Shown: positions 17,535 through 27,105, counted from the stretch's first letter. The stretch is 63,596 bases of DNA from JBDHTS01 sp044220535 (GCA_044220535.1 JBGAQU010000004.1:1-63596); one strand, 5' to 3'. The notes: a model not told the origin generated them from the letters alone. Program-made: numbers and translations.

Positions 17535-17717
17535 CCCATATGGGAGCCATCGGTTCCGTGTACGCTGTACTATCCGCTTCTGGCCCAATTACCAGGTGGG
17601 CGCCATATAACGGTTCCAAGCGGCAAAACACTTAGACCCGTCAGGGACAGCTCCCGTAGCGAAACGCATAGGCCCGAGGAATAGAGTGTATCACGCGAAC
17701 CACAGCAACCCATATGG
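17535..17717 (-). ncRNA. ssrS: 6S RNA
   Basis: Binds housekeeping RNA polymerase by mimicking an open promoter. On the minus strand the ends CCATATGGG (17709-17717) and CCCATATGGG (17535-17544) pair, and an inner GGTTC/GGAACC pairing continues the closing stem. The centre holds the alphaproteobacterial hallmarks GGGAGCTGTCC, TTGGAACCG and ATGGCGCCCACCTGG. It lies directly upstream of fau. A promoter predicted independently places transcription start within a base or two of the 5' stem. Confidence 0.9.
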
Positions 17718-17724
17718 TTTAAGA

Positions 17725-17753
17725 GATATAGGACAATTTGGGGTTTTCAGCAA
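17725..17753 (-). promoter_or_regulatory. Predicted sigma-70 promoter of the 6S RNA
   Basis: Reading the minus strand: -35 TTGCTG (17748-17753), a 17-base spacer, -10 TATATC (17725-17730). The expected start is about 17718, which agrees with the first paired base of the 6S closing stem. Confidence 0.65.
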
Positions 17754-17775
17754 GTTTTGGCCTTCCTTTTACATT

Positions 17776-17851
17776 GACATCCCGGCGAAAGCCGGGACCG
17801 GGTAAACGCAGCGCACACTGCCAACTCGGTCCCGGATTTCGCCGGGATGAC
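17776..17851. repeat. Inverted-pair REP-like element, copy 5
   Basis: Arms carry CATCCCGGCGAAAGCCGGGA and a facing CCCGG...CCGGGATGAC. One arm has small changes (GATTTCG for GCTTTCG), so the pair is slightly imperfect. It lies between the 6S promoter and the ornithine aminotransferase. Confidence 0.8.
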
Positions 17852-17898
17852 AAACCATTCGTTTCATGCTTCACTATCCGACAGCAAAGGACAAGCCC

Positions 17899-19130
17899 AT
17901 GAAAGCCGCCGATTATATCGCCCGCGAAACCAAATATCTGGCCCATAACTATCATCCCCTGCCCGTCGTGCTGACAAAAAGCGACGGCATCTGGGTATGG
18001 GATTCCGAAGGCAAGAAATACTTGGATTTTCTGAGTGCATACAGTGCCGTCAGCATGGGTCACAATAATGCCCGTATCCGCAAAGCGTTGGTGAACCAAC
18101 TTGAAACGCTCGATGTCCCTTCCCGCGCTTTTTACACCGACCGCCTCGGAGAATTTGCTGAGGCACTTTGCAGACTGACCGGCATGGACACGATGCTACC
18201 CATGAACACGGGCGCGGAAGCGGTTGAAACTGCTATTAAGGCCGCCCGCCGCTGGGGCTATCAGGTTAAGAAGATCGCGCGCGATAAGGCCCGCATTATT
18301 GTTTCCGAAGGCAATTTCCATGGCCGCACCACAACCATTGTCGGCTTTTCATCGGATGACGACTACCGCAAGGATTTTGGCCCGTTCGCGGGCGGGTTCG
18401 ACGAAGTCCCGTTCGGTGACGCGGCAGCACTGGAAAAAGCCATCACGCCCGAAACCTGCGCCTTTATCAGCGAACCGATCCAGGGCGAAGGCGGGATTAT
18501 CATGCCGCCGAAGGGATGGCTGAAAGACGTGCAGGCCATCTGCCGCAAGCACAATATCCTGCTCATCCTCGATGAAATCCAAAGCGGCCTGGGTCGCACA
18601 GGCAAGGATTTTGCCTTCCAGCATGAAATTGAAAAGCCGGACGGTCTGATCCTGGGCAAGGCGCTCGGCGGCGGCATCTATCCCGTCTCCGCCTTCCTGG
18701 CCCGCAAGGACGTGATGGATGTATTCAACCCCGGCAGCCACGGCTCTACATTCGGCGGCAACCCGCTATACTGGCGATCGGCATTGAGGCGATTAAAATC
18801 CTGAAGGAAGACCGCCTGACCGAACAAAGCGCGGAACTCGGCGCGCATTTGAAAAAGCGCCTGTCCGAACTCAACAGCTCCCTTGTCACCGCCATACGCG
18901 GCGCGGGCCTATGGATCGGTATGGATATCGACCCGGATCAGGCAACCGCACGCCAGGTCTGCGAAAAACTGAAACTGCGTGGCCTCCTCTGCAAGGAAAC
19001 CCATCATATCACCGTGCGCTTTGCCCCGCCTTTGACCATCAGTAAGGCGGAAATCGACTGGGCAGTGGATCAGGTCAGGGATGTGCTGACGGAGTTGTCG
19101 GGACAGACAAAAAATCAGGCGGCTGGTTAA
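17899..19130 (+). pseudogene. rocD: Ornithine aminotransferase, broken by a frameshift
   Basis: Class III PLP aminotransferase that makes glutamate-5-semialdehyde from ornithine. The first part (to about 18770) has MNTGAEAVETAIKAARRWGY, ILDEIQSGLGRTG, and the PLP-lysine region LILGKALGGGIYPVSA. After FGGNPL the frame is lost; the rest continues one frame over as AIGIEAIKILKEDRLTEQSAELGAHLKKRLSE...TVRFAPPLTISKAE. One missing base near 18766-18772 explains it. The start is ATG 17899. It may be a real pseudogene or a consensus error. Confidence 0.88.
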
Positions 19131-19145
19131 GCCCCACTATCAACT

Positions 19146-19237
19146 GTCATCCCGCAGCGAAGCGGGAGGATGTGGTGGTTCCGCTTGAACCGCTTTATTG
19201 GCGCTATCGAAGATCCTCCGCTTCGCTGCGGGATGAC
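19146..19237. repeat. Inverted-pair REP-like element, copy 6
   Basis: Arms GTCATCCCGCAGCGAAGCG and the facing CGCTTCGCTGCGGGATGAC. Stem core CCCGCAGCGAAGCGGGAGG is unique to this locus. The next 160 bases, to the lipoprotein start, are strongly AT-rich with no gene. Confidence 0.85.
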
Positions 19238-19399
19238 AGTTATCATATTAAAATAATTTAAAATCAATAACTTATATAACTTAACCAATAAAGTTAATAT
19301 CTTTTTTAATTTTTATGGAAATTTTTTCTTGCTTTCTCTTTCTTAAAATTGTATTAAATATATAGTTACAATTTATAAACAATAGAAGGGTGTAAGGTT

Positions 19400-19966
19400 A
19401 TGGCTCAGAGTTTAGCTTCAAAATACTTAAGATCAGCAGTTGGTTTGGCGCTTTTGGCAACAACAGCTGCCTGCGCAAGAATGCCACAGATGGAGACTTC
19501 TCCTCAAGATGCAGGCTCTCAACCTATCGATACATCCAGTATTACCGCAAGATTTAAAGCTTCATGTCAGGGTGAACTTACTTCATATCCTTATGCCATG
19601 GCAGCAGGTTGCGTTACGCCCGATGCAAAGGGTCTTTTGTTAGGTCAAGATATAACGACTACCAGAGTTTATCCTATTGCCCCTACCGCCGATCTTACGG
19701 ATCCAGTTCAAGGTGAAGCTTTCCGAAAAGCTAATTTAGAACTTTTTGCTGAAAACCAAGCAAAACAGGGAACATTTACCCAACGCGGTTATGGCTCCCG
19801 TTCCAGCCAGGGTTCTGACCCTTGCGCTCGCAAAACAGGTTTAGACTATGGGATATGCGAAGCTAATTCCGCTGCTTCCACTGCACAACAGGCTGTTAGC
19901 ACAGGTCGGCGAATTTTAAGCTTACCTTCGCAAGTTGGTGGCATATTGAATCAACTTACAAGATAA
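19400..19966 (+). CDS. Predicted lipoprotein, unknown function
   Basis: 188 residues. The N-terminal hydrophobic stretch ends LLATTAACARM, a plausible though imperfect lipobox with the lipidated Cys at about 26. The rest is Gln/Ser/Thr-rich, with four further Cys (SCQGELTSYP, AAGCVTP, DPCARKTG, GICEAN) that could form two disulfides. It is AT-richer than its neighbours. It precedes a second small lipoprotein by 20 bases and shares its terminator. I do not recognise the family. Confidence 0.7.
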   Translation: MAQSLASKYLRSAVGLALLATTAACARMPQMETSPQDAGSQPIDTSSITARFKASCQGELTSYPYAMAAGCVTPDAKGLLLGQDITTTRVYPIAPTADLTDPVQGEAFRKANLELFAENQAKQGTFTQRGYGSRSSQGSDPCARKTGLDYGICEANSAASTAQQAVSTGRRILSLPSQVGGILNQLTR

Positions 19967-19986
19967 CAATTTAAGAGGAATGACCC

Positions 19987-20211
19987 ATGTTAAAAAAACT
20001 TGCTTTAGCAGCGACTGTTTTTTCTCCGCTGGTCATAGGTGGTTGTACACAACCTTGTGATATAGTGACGGATACAGTAGGTACGAGAAGCGAACTAGGT
20101 AATGTGTCCGGGCCTATGGTTGGACAAACAACTGTCGATAAACGTTGTCATTATAATCTGCCAGGAAATCCCTCATATCTTGGCTTACCTAGAGTATATT
20201 CACCGGGATAA
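19987..20211 (+). CDS. Small predicted lipoprotein
   Basis: 74 residues. The signal is MLKKLALAATVFSPLVIGGC, with a good lipobox (VIGGC), followed by three Cys in the mature part (QPCDIV, RCHYN). It has a Shine-Dalgarno (AGAGGAA) and ends just before a hairpin terminator. It is probably cotranscribed with the preceding lipoprotein. Unknown function. Confidence 0.65.
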   Translation: MLKKLALAATVFSPLVIGGCTQPCDIVTDTVGTRSELGNVSGPMVGQTTVDKRCHYNLPGNPSYLGLPRVYSPG

Positions 20212-20227
20212 TAAAAGAATAATCCTT

Positions 20228-20254
20228 AAAAACCCGGCTTTAGCCGGGTTTTTT
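20228..20254 (+). terminator. Rho-independent terminator after the lipoprotein pair
   Basis: Stem AACCCGGCT/AGCCGGGTT with a TT loop, followed by six T. It closes the two-gene lipoprotein transcript. Confidence 0.9.
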
Positions 20255-20300
20255 CGTTTTTTCTTTCTCTGGATGTTATTCACCGCTATAAATTTATTCA

Positions 20301-21413
20301 ATGCAACGCCGCACCAAAATTTCCCTTTGCTTCATACTCGCCATCGGCGCGATTACTGTCTGGGCGGCTCTGCCGATCTGGATGGAACAGCAGATGCGCT
20401 CCGCCCTGTCTGCACAGGGCATTACAGTTGAATCCATCGGTAAAATCCATGCAGGCCTCGATGGCGCGGAATTTGTCGATATCAAGCTGGATAAGGACGG
20501 GTTCAATACCATCGATAGCCTTTATCTCCAGGGCCTGTTTTTCTACCCTGCCCTGATCATCAAGAATGTCGCGCTGACCGGGGAGATAGGCGCGGACGGG
20601 CGGCCGCATATTGACGGGTGGGATATGCGCCCCCTGACCTTCCCGTCCCGGATCAGATCAGCGATCCTTGAAGATGCGAAGCTGGATCTTGAAACCGCCG
20701 CCGGTTCCCTGCGCATTGAGGCGAAGGGCCAGATGGTCACCACCGGCAACGATGCGCGGCATATTGACGGCGTGCTGCATGCCGAACAGAACCAGCTGGG
20801 GTTCGACACCAACTGGGACATCGGCTGGAACCCGGATAACACTTACAGCGCCTCGGCGGAGATCGGCACATTACGCGTCAAGATGAACGACATTGAACTG
20901 ACCCGTGCCAGCGGGTGGCTGAGCATCCAGTCCACCGATGCCAGCCCCGCCGTCACCGGTCAGCTGACCGCTGGCATGCTGGTGCTGGGTCCGCAGGTGC
21001 TGCGTGAGACGACGCTGACCGTCAACGGGCCGGACGGGAACCTGGTGTTTATCCTGGAAGGCCGCCCGGCACAGCATGACGATATGCGCGTCTATGCCGA
21101 TATCCGCAATGCGCAGGACACGCCCGTCATGAACGCCCGCCTGACCGCACATACGCTGGACCAGCTGGCCGAATTTATCCGCAACTTGCGGACAGGCATG
21201 AAATCCAGCCCCGCCGCCGTCAACGCGCTCAGCGGCCTGATGCTGACCGATGGCAACATGGCGCGGATCAAAGGCGAGTTGAAAGGGTTTGCGTTCGACA
21301 CGCTGACGTTAAGCCTGAGCGGCCCGATTTATGGGCTGAACGGTTCAGTGATTGCATCAAGAAAAAATTCAGCGGAAAAGAAAACAGTCAGTTTCGACCC
21401 GGCGAAACATTAA
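20301..21413 (+). CDS. Membrane-anchored protein, AsmA/YdbH-like
   Basis: 370 residues: one N-terminal membrane helix (ISLCFILAIGAITVWAALPIWM), then a mainly beta-strand body with regular alternating patterns (VALTGEIGADGRPHIDGW, LRIEAKGQMVTTGND, GMLVLGPQVLRETTLTVNG). Such a layout suggests a periplasmic beta-rich protein of the AsmA/YdbH lipid-transfer type, but I see no decisive motif. It lies back to back, tail to tail, with lptD across a repeat. Confidence 0.6.
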   Translation: MQRRTKISLCFILAIGAITVWAALPIWMEQQMRSALSAQGITVESIGKIHAGLDGAEFVDIKLDKDGFNTIDSLYLQGLFFYPALIIKNVALTGEIGADGRPHIDGWDMRPLTFPSRIRSAILEDAKLDLETAAGSLRIEAKGQMVTTGNDARHIDGVLHAEQNQLGFDTNWDIGWNPDNTYSASAEIGTLRVKMNDIELTRASGWLSIQSTDASPAVTGQLTAGMLVLGPQVLRETTLTVNGPDGNLVFILEGRPAQHDDMRVYADIRNAQDTPVMNARLTAHTLDQLAEFIRNLRTGMKSSPAAVNALSGLMLTDGNMARIKGELKGFAFDTLTLSLSGPIYGLNGSVIASRKNSAEKKTVSFDPAKH

Positions 21414-21431
21414 TCCACCCCATCGACCGTC

Positions 21432-21571
21432 GTCATCCCGGCGAAGGCCGGGATCCATACGATTTTTCCACATCATAAAAGGCTGATAAGAACATAGATC
21501 GCGATCTTCGTCGTGTTAGCGTTTGTTCCTGGCTGCAATAGTGTATGGATCCCGGCCTTCGCCGGGATGAC
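21432..21571. repeat. Inverted-pair REP-like element, copy 7
   Basis: Same CCCGGCGAAGGCCGGG core and arm orientation as copy 1, with a longer spacer. It sits between the convergent YdbH-like gene and lptD. Confidence 0.85.
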
Positions 21572-21577
21572 GAATAA

Positions 21578-23827
21578 TTATTTAGCCTCAGGATATCCAC
21601 CCAACCCCTTCAAACCCATCCTGAAAATAATATCCGTGCCGGCGTCACCCGAGGATTCATTCGTCAGGTTCCGCACGGCGGTCAGGGACATGGACACGCA
21701 GCATCCGGTGAAATCCGCGCCAAGGGTCGCGCGGCGCAGGCCCGGGTCATTGCCCAGGTCATGCAAAGCGCCCGCGCGCAGGGTCCAGTTGTCCGCCACT
21801 CTGACGCCGACGGTGTTGTCCAGCTGCTGACGGGTTTCCTCGATGCTGGTATCCTCCAGCGCCTTGGCGTAGAAATAGCGCGTGTTCAGTTGCACCCTGC
21901 CCAGGCTGGCATAGCTGTCCAGTTCGTGCCGCTGCGAACTTAAGTTGTCATTGGCCAGTTCGAAACGGTAGTTCAGCCCCAGATGCCCCTTGTACATACC
22001 GTTTAATTCACCGACAAAATTTGACGCGTCACCGGTCAGGCCCGATCCGCGCGGAAACGGGTTTTGATTGGTGAAGCGATAGCCCTGCCCGGCGAACACT
22101 TCGCCATAGCTGCCCTCAAAACCGTAAAGCCCGGTGCGGACGCCATAGGCGCCATGCACGCCGTCTTCCACGCGGTCGTAGCCGGGGAAACGGTTGGCGT
22201 CGAAAATATTGGACGCGTTGACCTGCGGATCCTGGCTGTCTTCGTTCGGAATGTCATTTTCACGCTGGTTGATATTGGGCGAAACGGTCAATGACACTTC
22301 CGGCGCCACGACCATCTGCATCGATGACAACGGCTTGGCCAGCGGGTAAGACGTCACGACATGCGCCTGCGGAAATATGCGCACTGCCGTGCCGGTCTGG
22401 TTGCGCGTAGGATCGAGTGAGGCAATATCACGGTCGCCCGTTAAATAGGCATCGCCCCGGACATTTGCGCTGACTGTCGTCACATCGCCAAAACCGGTCA
22501 ACAGGCGGCGCTGCCACCCTCCGGAGGCGCTGAACCGGCCCATATCCTGGCCGCTTTCACGCGCCAGGCCCAAACCGGATACTTCAGCATCCCAGCGTCC
22601 GCCCAGTGTCTGGTTCGGTTCGCCCTTAAAGCTGGCGATGACTTCCGGGAGAATATTCGGCTGGTCCGTCTTGTCTTCATCCACGCGCACGTCCTGGAAC
22701 GCCAAAGCGCGGATGACCGTGTAATTGCGGCCTGAAAACCGTTCGGCATAGGCTTCGTTTTCGAGCACGTCATCGCCGCCGAGATCATACTGGCGCAGAT
22801 ACTGGTCGTCCGACGCCGCGGCGATATTGACGCCGGAGCGCCAGGTCTGACTCATATCCCAGCGACCTTTGGCAAAGACATGGCCGCGCAGTTCGTCATC
22901 CGTCTGAACTTCGTTATCTCCGATTTTGTCGGTGCGGGACGATGATGTTGCGCTGCCGTTGACCTTGAATGACGCATTATCGAACCGCTGGCGATATTCC
23001 CCCAGCATCAACGGGCTTTCATTGGTCATCGCCATCACGCCAAGCGTCGCATCGCGATCCGATGCGATATCCCAGTAATACCGGTTTGTAACACTCGCGC
23101 CGAGGTCGCTGTTGTAGCCCAGAGACGGCGCTAGGAAACCGCTTTTGCGCTTGATCTGCCCATCGGGGTGGGAGAAGTAAGGCGTCCACAAAACGGGTAC
23201 GCCATAGACATCGACTGAGGCATTCCGGTACGTGACCTGATGCTCCGCCTCGTCATATTTGATTTTCCTGGCGCGGATCTGCCAAGCGGGCGTGCTGCCG
23301 CTGCAATCGCAAGCTGTGTAGGCGGCATCCAGCATGGTGATGACTTGCGCGTTTTCACGCGTGCCTTCTCGCGCCGTGAACTTCCCGCCTTTGGCCAGAT
23401 ATGTTGTCAGTCCACGAACAAAACCGTCTTTCATCTGGTTGGACAATGTGACGGTATCGGCAAAATGCACATCACCGTTACTGTCGTTGAAAACCACATG
23501 GCCGTCGGCGGTGGCGACATCCTTCGCCAGATCATAGACGACCTTGTCCGCCTTCAGCACGCGTCCGTTCTGTTTCAGCTGCACATGACCCGTGGCGGTC
23601 AGGATTTTGGTTTCATTGTCATGGCTCAGATTGTCCGCCTCGATATCCACCGGCATGTTCCCGGATGCTGGCGTCGCATCGGCAGGTTTTTTCTTCATAT
23701 TGGGGAATTTCATGACGGGTTTGGCCGCGGCAGGCGGTATTTCGCCAAAGCCGGTCAGCGCCTGCGCACGCGCCGGGTCAGGGCACGCCAGAATTGCGAT
23801 CAAAACGATAAAAACCCAAACGCGCAA
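21578..23827 (-). CDS. lptD: LPS-assembly protein LptD
   Basis: Outer-membrane translocon that inserts lipopolysaccharide. 749 residues: signal peptide (ending ARAQA), an N-terminal OstA domain (PVDIEADNLSHDNETKILTA, GHVQLKQNGRVLKADKVVYD), then a large C-terminal beta-barrel. The pair CDCSGSTPAW and the late TGCCVSM include the cysteines expected for disulfide linkage with the barrel. The frame starts at TTG 23827 with AGGGA upstream. Its presence implies an LPS-bearing envelope. Confidence 0.94.
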   Translation of the reverse strand: MRVWVFIVLIAILACPDPARAQALTGFGEIPPAAAKPVMKFPNMKKKPADATPASGNMPVDIEADNLSHDNETKILTATGHVQLKQNGRVLKADKVVYDLAKDVATADGHVVFNDSNGDVHFADTVTLSNQMKDGFVRGLTTYLAKGGKFTAREGTRENAQVITMLDAAYTACDCSGSTPAWQIRARKIKYDEAEHQVTYRNASVDVYGVPVLWTPYFSHPDGQIKRKSGFLAPSLGYNSDLGASVTNRYYWDIASDRDATLGVMAMTNESPLMLGEYRQRFDNASFKVNGSATSSSRTDKIGDNEVQTDDELRGHVFAKGRWDMSQTWRSGVNIAAASDDQYLRQYDLGGDDVLENEAYAERFSGRNYTVIRALAFQDVRVDEDKTDQPNILPEVIASFKGEPNQTLGGRWDAEVSGLGLARESGQDMGRFSASGGWQRRLLTGFGDVTTVSANVRGDAYLTGDRDIASLDPTRNQTGTAVRIFPQAHVVTSYPLAKPLSSMQMVVAPEVSLTVSPNINQRENDIPNEDSQDPQVNASNIFDANRFPGYDRVEDGVHGAYGVRTGLYGFEGSYGEVFAGQGYRFTNQNPFPRGSGLTGDASNFVGELNGMYKGHLGLNYRFELANDNLSSQRHELDSYASLGRVQLNTRYFYAKALEDTSIEETRQQLDNTVGVRVADNWTLRAGALHDLGNDPGLRRATLGADFTGCCVSMSLTAVRNLTNESSGDAGTDIIFRMGLKGLGGYPEAK

Positions 23828-23896
23828 AATACCCGTTCCCTGACTGAATCCGCCTGATTTGAAACGAATATATGGGGAAGGTCAAGCCTGTCCGGA

Positions 23897-25282
23897 TCAG
23901 CGGCGCAGAAACGCCGGGATATCATCGCCGAAGCTGTCCGGGCCATCATCTTCTTGCTGGCGCCGGGGTTGCGGCCGGTCGCGTTGCGGGGCCGGCGGAC
24001 GGCTGGCTTCCTGCTGGCGCGGCGGGCGGTCTTCCCGCGGCGGTCTTTCGCCTCTGGGTTCGCGTGGTGGGCGATCGTTTCGTTCCTGCCGGGGCGGCCT
24101 GTCGCCGCGATCCGGACGGCGTTCACGCCTTGGCGCGTCCTCGCGGCCTGACGACCCTTCATCCGACCGTTCCACTTTATGGACCGGGATATCCTTATTG
24201 ATCAGCTTTTCAATCGCCTTGACCTGCTTGACCTCATCTTCGGTGGCCAGCATCCAGGCGCGGCCACTGGCCCCTGCCCGGCCCGTGCGGCCGATGCGGT
24301 GTACGTAATCCTCAGCACTGAACGGCACGTCGTAATTGAACACGTGCGAAACCGCGTCTACATCAAGCCCACGCGCCGCCACGTCGCTGCAGACCAGCAA
24401 GGTTATCTTGTCGTCCTTGAAATCTTTCAGCGTCTGCGTCCGCACTGGCTGAGTCATGTCACCATGCATCGGCGCGGCATTGAACCCTTTGTCGCGCAGC
24501 CATTTGGCCAGCTCGCTGACCTCGCGCTTGCGGTTGCAGAACACAAAGGCGTTCTTCAGGGTTTCGTTTTTGATGATGGTGCGCAGCGTGTTGCGCTTGG
24601 CCTTATGATCGACCCAGACCAGATGCTGCTCCACCCGCTCCGCGGGCGACGCGGCAGGCGCAACGCTGACGGTCTTCGGGTTGCTCAGGAATTTTTCGGT
24701 CAGTTTCTTGATTTCCGGCGGCATGGTGGCGGAGAATAAAAGCGTCTGCCGCATCGGCGGGATCTTGCTGACGATCTTTTCAATATCCGGAATGAACCCC
24801 ATGTCCAACATGCGGTCCGCTTCGTCGATCACCAGAATCTTGATGTCGTTCAGCAGGATGTTGCCGCGATCAAACAGATCCAGCAGCCGGCCCGGCGTCG
24901 CGATCAGAACATCGACGCCCTTCTCCAGGATTTTCTGCTGGTCCCCCATCGATTCACCGCCTACCAGCAGCGCCTTCGATAAAGGGTGATACTTTCCGTA
25001 CAGGTCGAAATTCTCGGCAATCTGCGCCGCCAGTTCGCGCGTGGGCGAGAGGATCAGGGAGCGCGGCATGCGCGCCCGCGCACGGCCCGAGGACAGGATC
25101 TCGATCATGGGTAGCGTAAAGCTGGCCGTTTTGCCCGTACCCGTCTGCGCCAGGCCGACCACGTCCCGCCCCATCAGTACGACGGGGATGGCTTTTTCCT
25201 GGATGGGGGTGGGCTGCGTATAGCCGCAATCGGCAATAGCCCTCAGGATATCGGGGCTGAGGCCCAGTTCTTCAAACGTCAT
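23897..25282 (-). CDS. rhlE: DEAD-box RNA helicase, RhlE type
   Basis: Q motif (FEELGLSPDILRAIADCGY...PTPIQ), Walker A AQTGTGKT, the DEAD box here as VIDEADRML, SAT in LLFSATMP, and HRIGRTGRAG are all present. The C-terminal about 85 residues are Arg/Pro/Asp-rich low complexity (ERRPDRGDRPPRQER), a common RNA-binding tail. Start ATG 25282 (MTFEELGLS). It works in ribosome assembly or RNA decay. The tail ends DDIPAFLRR. Confidence 0.93.
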   Translation of the reverse strand: MTFEELGLSPDILRAIADCGYTQPTPIQEKAIPVVLMGRDVVGLAQTGTGKTASFTLPMIEILSSGRARARMPRSLILSPTRELAAQIAENFDLYGKYHPLSKALLVGGESMGDQQKILEKGVDVLIATPGRLLDLFDRGNILLNDIKILVIDEADRMLDMGFIPDIEKIVSKIPPMRQTLLFSATMPPEIKKLTEKFLSNPKTVSVAPAASPAERVEQHLVWVDHKAKRNTLRTIIKNETLKNAFVFCNRKREVSELAKWLRDKGFNAAPMHGDMTQPVRTQTLKDFKDDKITLLVCSDVAARGLDVDAVSHVFNYDVPFSAEDYVHRIGRTGRAGASGRAWMLATEDEVKQVKAIEKLINKDIPVHKVERSDEGSSGREDAPRRERRPDRGDRPPRQERNDRPPREPRGERPPREDRPPRQQEASRPPAPQRDRPQPRRQQEDDGPDSFGDDIPAFLRR

Positions 25283-25380
25283 GTTTATGCTTAAAAACCA
25301 TTCTGTATGCCGCAACCTATACGAAAACGGCCTGTTTCATCAAGGTATATCTGAAATTCAGCTAAACCGCCACAATTTTC

Positions 25381-25409
25381 TTGACATAAAAACATGTAAT
25401 TTATATACA
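25381..25409 (+). promoter_or_regulatory. Strong sigma-70 promoter of an orphan gene
   Basis: TTGACA (25381-25386), a 17-base spacer and TATACA (25404-25409). The expected start of transcription is 25415-25417, at the ATG itself, which predicts a leaderless mRNA. Confidence 0.6.
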
Positions 25410-25415
25410 AAAATA

Positions 25416-25835
25416 ATGCAAACAAGCCAGCTTATTAATATACGCAATTCCATTCTGGATACGATCGATATCGATCGTATTTTTAGCGTGCTGAATCCCT
25501 CCTTTCCGGGAAGTATGCACACGGATCCCTATCGCAGAGACGGTAAAAATCACTGGGCCGTTGCCGAGCGCAGGATCAACGGGGAACATAGAGGCGATTA
25601 TATCGTCAAAAGCATGACCGGTACATTCAACAGGCTTGGGATGCTTGTTAACCGGCATGGTGACGGCAATATGTATCACCATCACGTATCACTTCAGGAT
25701 GCCGTCAGAATCCTGGATGGTTGGAATGTTGCGCAGTCCCGGGTACCCGGTACGGTTAAAGGTCGCCCTGTTTTTTGTCTAAGCCCAAGTGTTTATTATA
25801 AAAGGGCTGCAGAGTTAAAAGGGCTTCGTTTGTAA
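25416..25835 (+). CDS. Orphan hypothetical protein, possibly leaderless
   Basis: 139 residues (MQTSQLINIRNSILDTI...AAELKGLRL). No signal peptide or membrane segment. His-rich stretch MYHHHVSLQDAV near the middle. The frame opens further upstream, but that part overlaps the helicase start and holds the promoter, so I take ATG 25416. The region is AT-rich against its neighbours, which suggests recent acquisition. I recognise no family. Confidence 0.55.
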   Translation: MQTSQLINIRNSILDTIDIDRIFSVLNPSFPGSMHTDPYRRDGKNHWAVAERRINGEHRGDYIVKSMTGTFNRLGMLVNRHGDGNMYHHHVSLQDAVRILDGWNVAQSRVPGTVKGRPVFCLSPSVYYKRAAELKGLRL

Positions 25836-25902
25836 TTTTGGTCTATGGCATATCTTGCCAAAGCGGCTTAAACTTCATGGCTTTTCAGATGAAGGAATAG
25901 CC

Positions 25903-27105
25903 ATGTCTACTTTGATCAAAAAACTTGATGAAGACCTGAAAAACGTTCGTGACGCAGGCCTCTACAAACCCGAGCGCATTATTACATCTTCCCAGAACGC
26001 CGATATCACCGTCAAATCCGGCGATCACGTGCTCAATTTCTGCGCCAATAACTATCTTGGCCTTGCCGACCATCCTGCCCTGATCGAAGCAGCCCATAAG
26101 GCACTGGATAGCCATGGCTTCGGCATGGCGTCGGTGCGGTTCATCTGCGGTACGCAGGATATTCACAAGACGCTGGAGCAGAAGATCAGCAGCTTCCTGA
26201 AAACTGAGGACACGATCCTGTATTCGTCCTGTTTTGATGCCAATGGCGGGTTGTTTGAAACAATTCTGGGCGAGGAAGATGCGATCATCAGCGACGCATT
26301 AAACCATGCCAGCATTATAGACGGCATCCGCCTCTGCAAGGCGCAACGCTTCCGGTATAACAACAACGACATGGCCGATCTCGAACGCTGCCTGAAAGAG
26401 TCCAAAGGTGCACGTTTCCGCCTGATCGCAACGGATGGCGTGTTCTCCATGGACGGCTACCTCGCCAACCTGCCCGCCATTTGCGACCTGGCCGAAAAAT
26501 ATGACGCCATGGTGATGGTGGATGACAGTCACGCGGTCGGCTTTATCGGTAAGACAGGCGCAGGCACACCGGAGCATTTCGGCGTTCAGGACCGCGTGCA
26601 TATCATCACCGGCACATTGGGCAAGGCGCTGGGCGGCGCGTCAGGCGGTTATACATCCGGCCACAAAACCGTGATCGAATGGCTGCGCCAGCGGTCACGC
26701 CCCTATCTGTTTTCAAACACCCTCGCCCCGGTTATTACCGCAACGGCCATCGCTACTCTTGACCTGCTGAAGGGTCAGGATGGTGCAAAATTGCGTCAAA
26801 AGGTGAAAGACAACAGCGTCTATTTCCGCGAAAAAATGACCAAGGCTGGTTTTGAACTGCTCCAGGGCGAACACCCAATCATCCCCGTCATGCTTCACGA
26901 TGCCGCCCTGGCCGGAAAATTCGCGGAAGAAATGCTGAAAAAAGGCGTTTATGTTGTCGGCTTCTCTTATCCGGTCGTGCCGCAGGGCAAGGCGCGAATC
27001 AGGACGCAGATGTCGGCGGCACATGATAAAGCGCAGATTGATAAGGCGGTGGACGCCTTTATTGAGGTTGGAGCGGAGTTAGGCGTTTTGAAGAAAGCGG
27101 CTTAG
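25903..27105 (+). CDS. kbl: Glycine C-acetyltransferase (2-amino-3-ketobutyrate CoA ligase)
   Basis: PLP enzyme of the alpha-oxoamine synthase family: cleaves 2-amino-3-ketobutyrate with CoA to glycine and acetyl-CoA. It has CANNYLGLADHP, the substrate region SVRFICGTQDIHKTLE, DDSHAVGFIG, and the PLP-lysine loop GTLGKALGGASGGY. The start is ATG 25903 with GAAGGAA upstream. Its partner tdh lies 1.2 kb downstream, split off by two unrelated genes. Confidence 0.95.
   Translation: MSTLIKKLDEDLKNVRDAGLYKPERIITSSQNADITVKSGDHVLNFCANNYLGLADHPALIEAAHKALDSHGFGMASVRFICGTQDIHKTLEQKISSFLKTEDTILYSSCFDANGGLFETILGEEDAIISDALNHASIIDGIRLCKAQRFRYNNNDMADLERCLKESKGARFRLIATDGVFSMDGYLANLPAICDLAEKYDAMVMVDDSHAVGFIGKTGAGTPEHFGVQDRVHIITGTLGKALGGASGGYTSGHKTVIEWLRQRSRPYLFSNTLAPVITATAIATLDLLKGQDGAKLRQKVKDNSVYFREKMTKAGFELLQGEHPIIPVMLHDAALAGKFAEEMLKKGVYVVGFSYPVVPQGKARIRTQMSAAHDKAQIDKAVDAFIEVGAELGVLKKAA

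Noticed and set aside
23240..23857. 205-codon frame antisense to lptD
   Set aside because: A shadow in GC-rich coding DNA; lptD matches its family on the other strand over the whole stretch.
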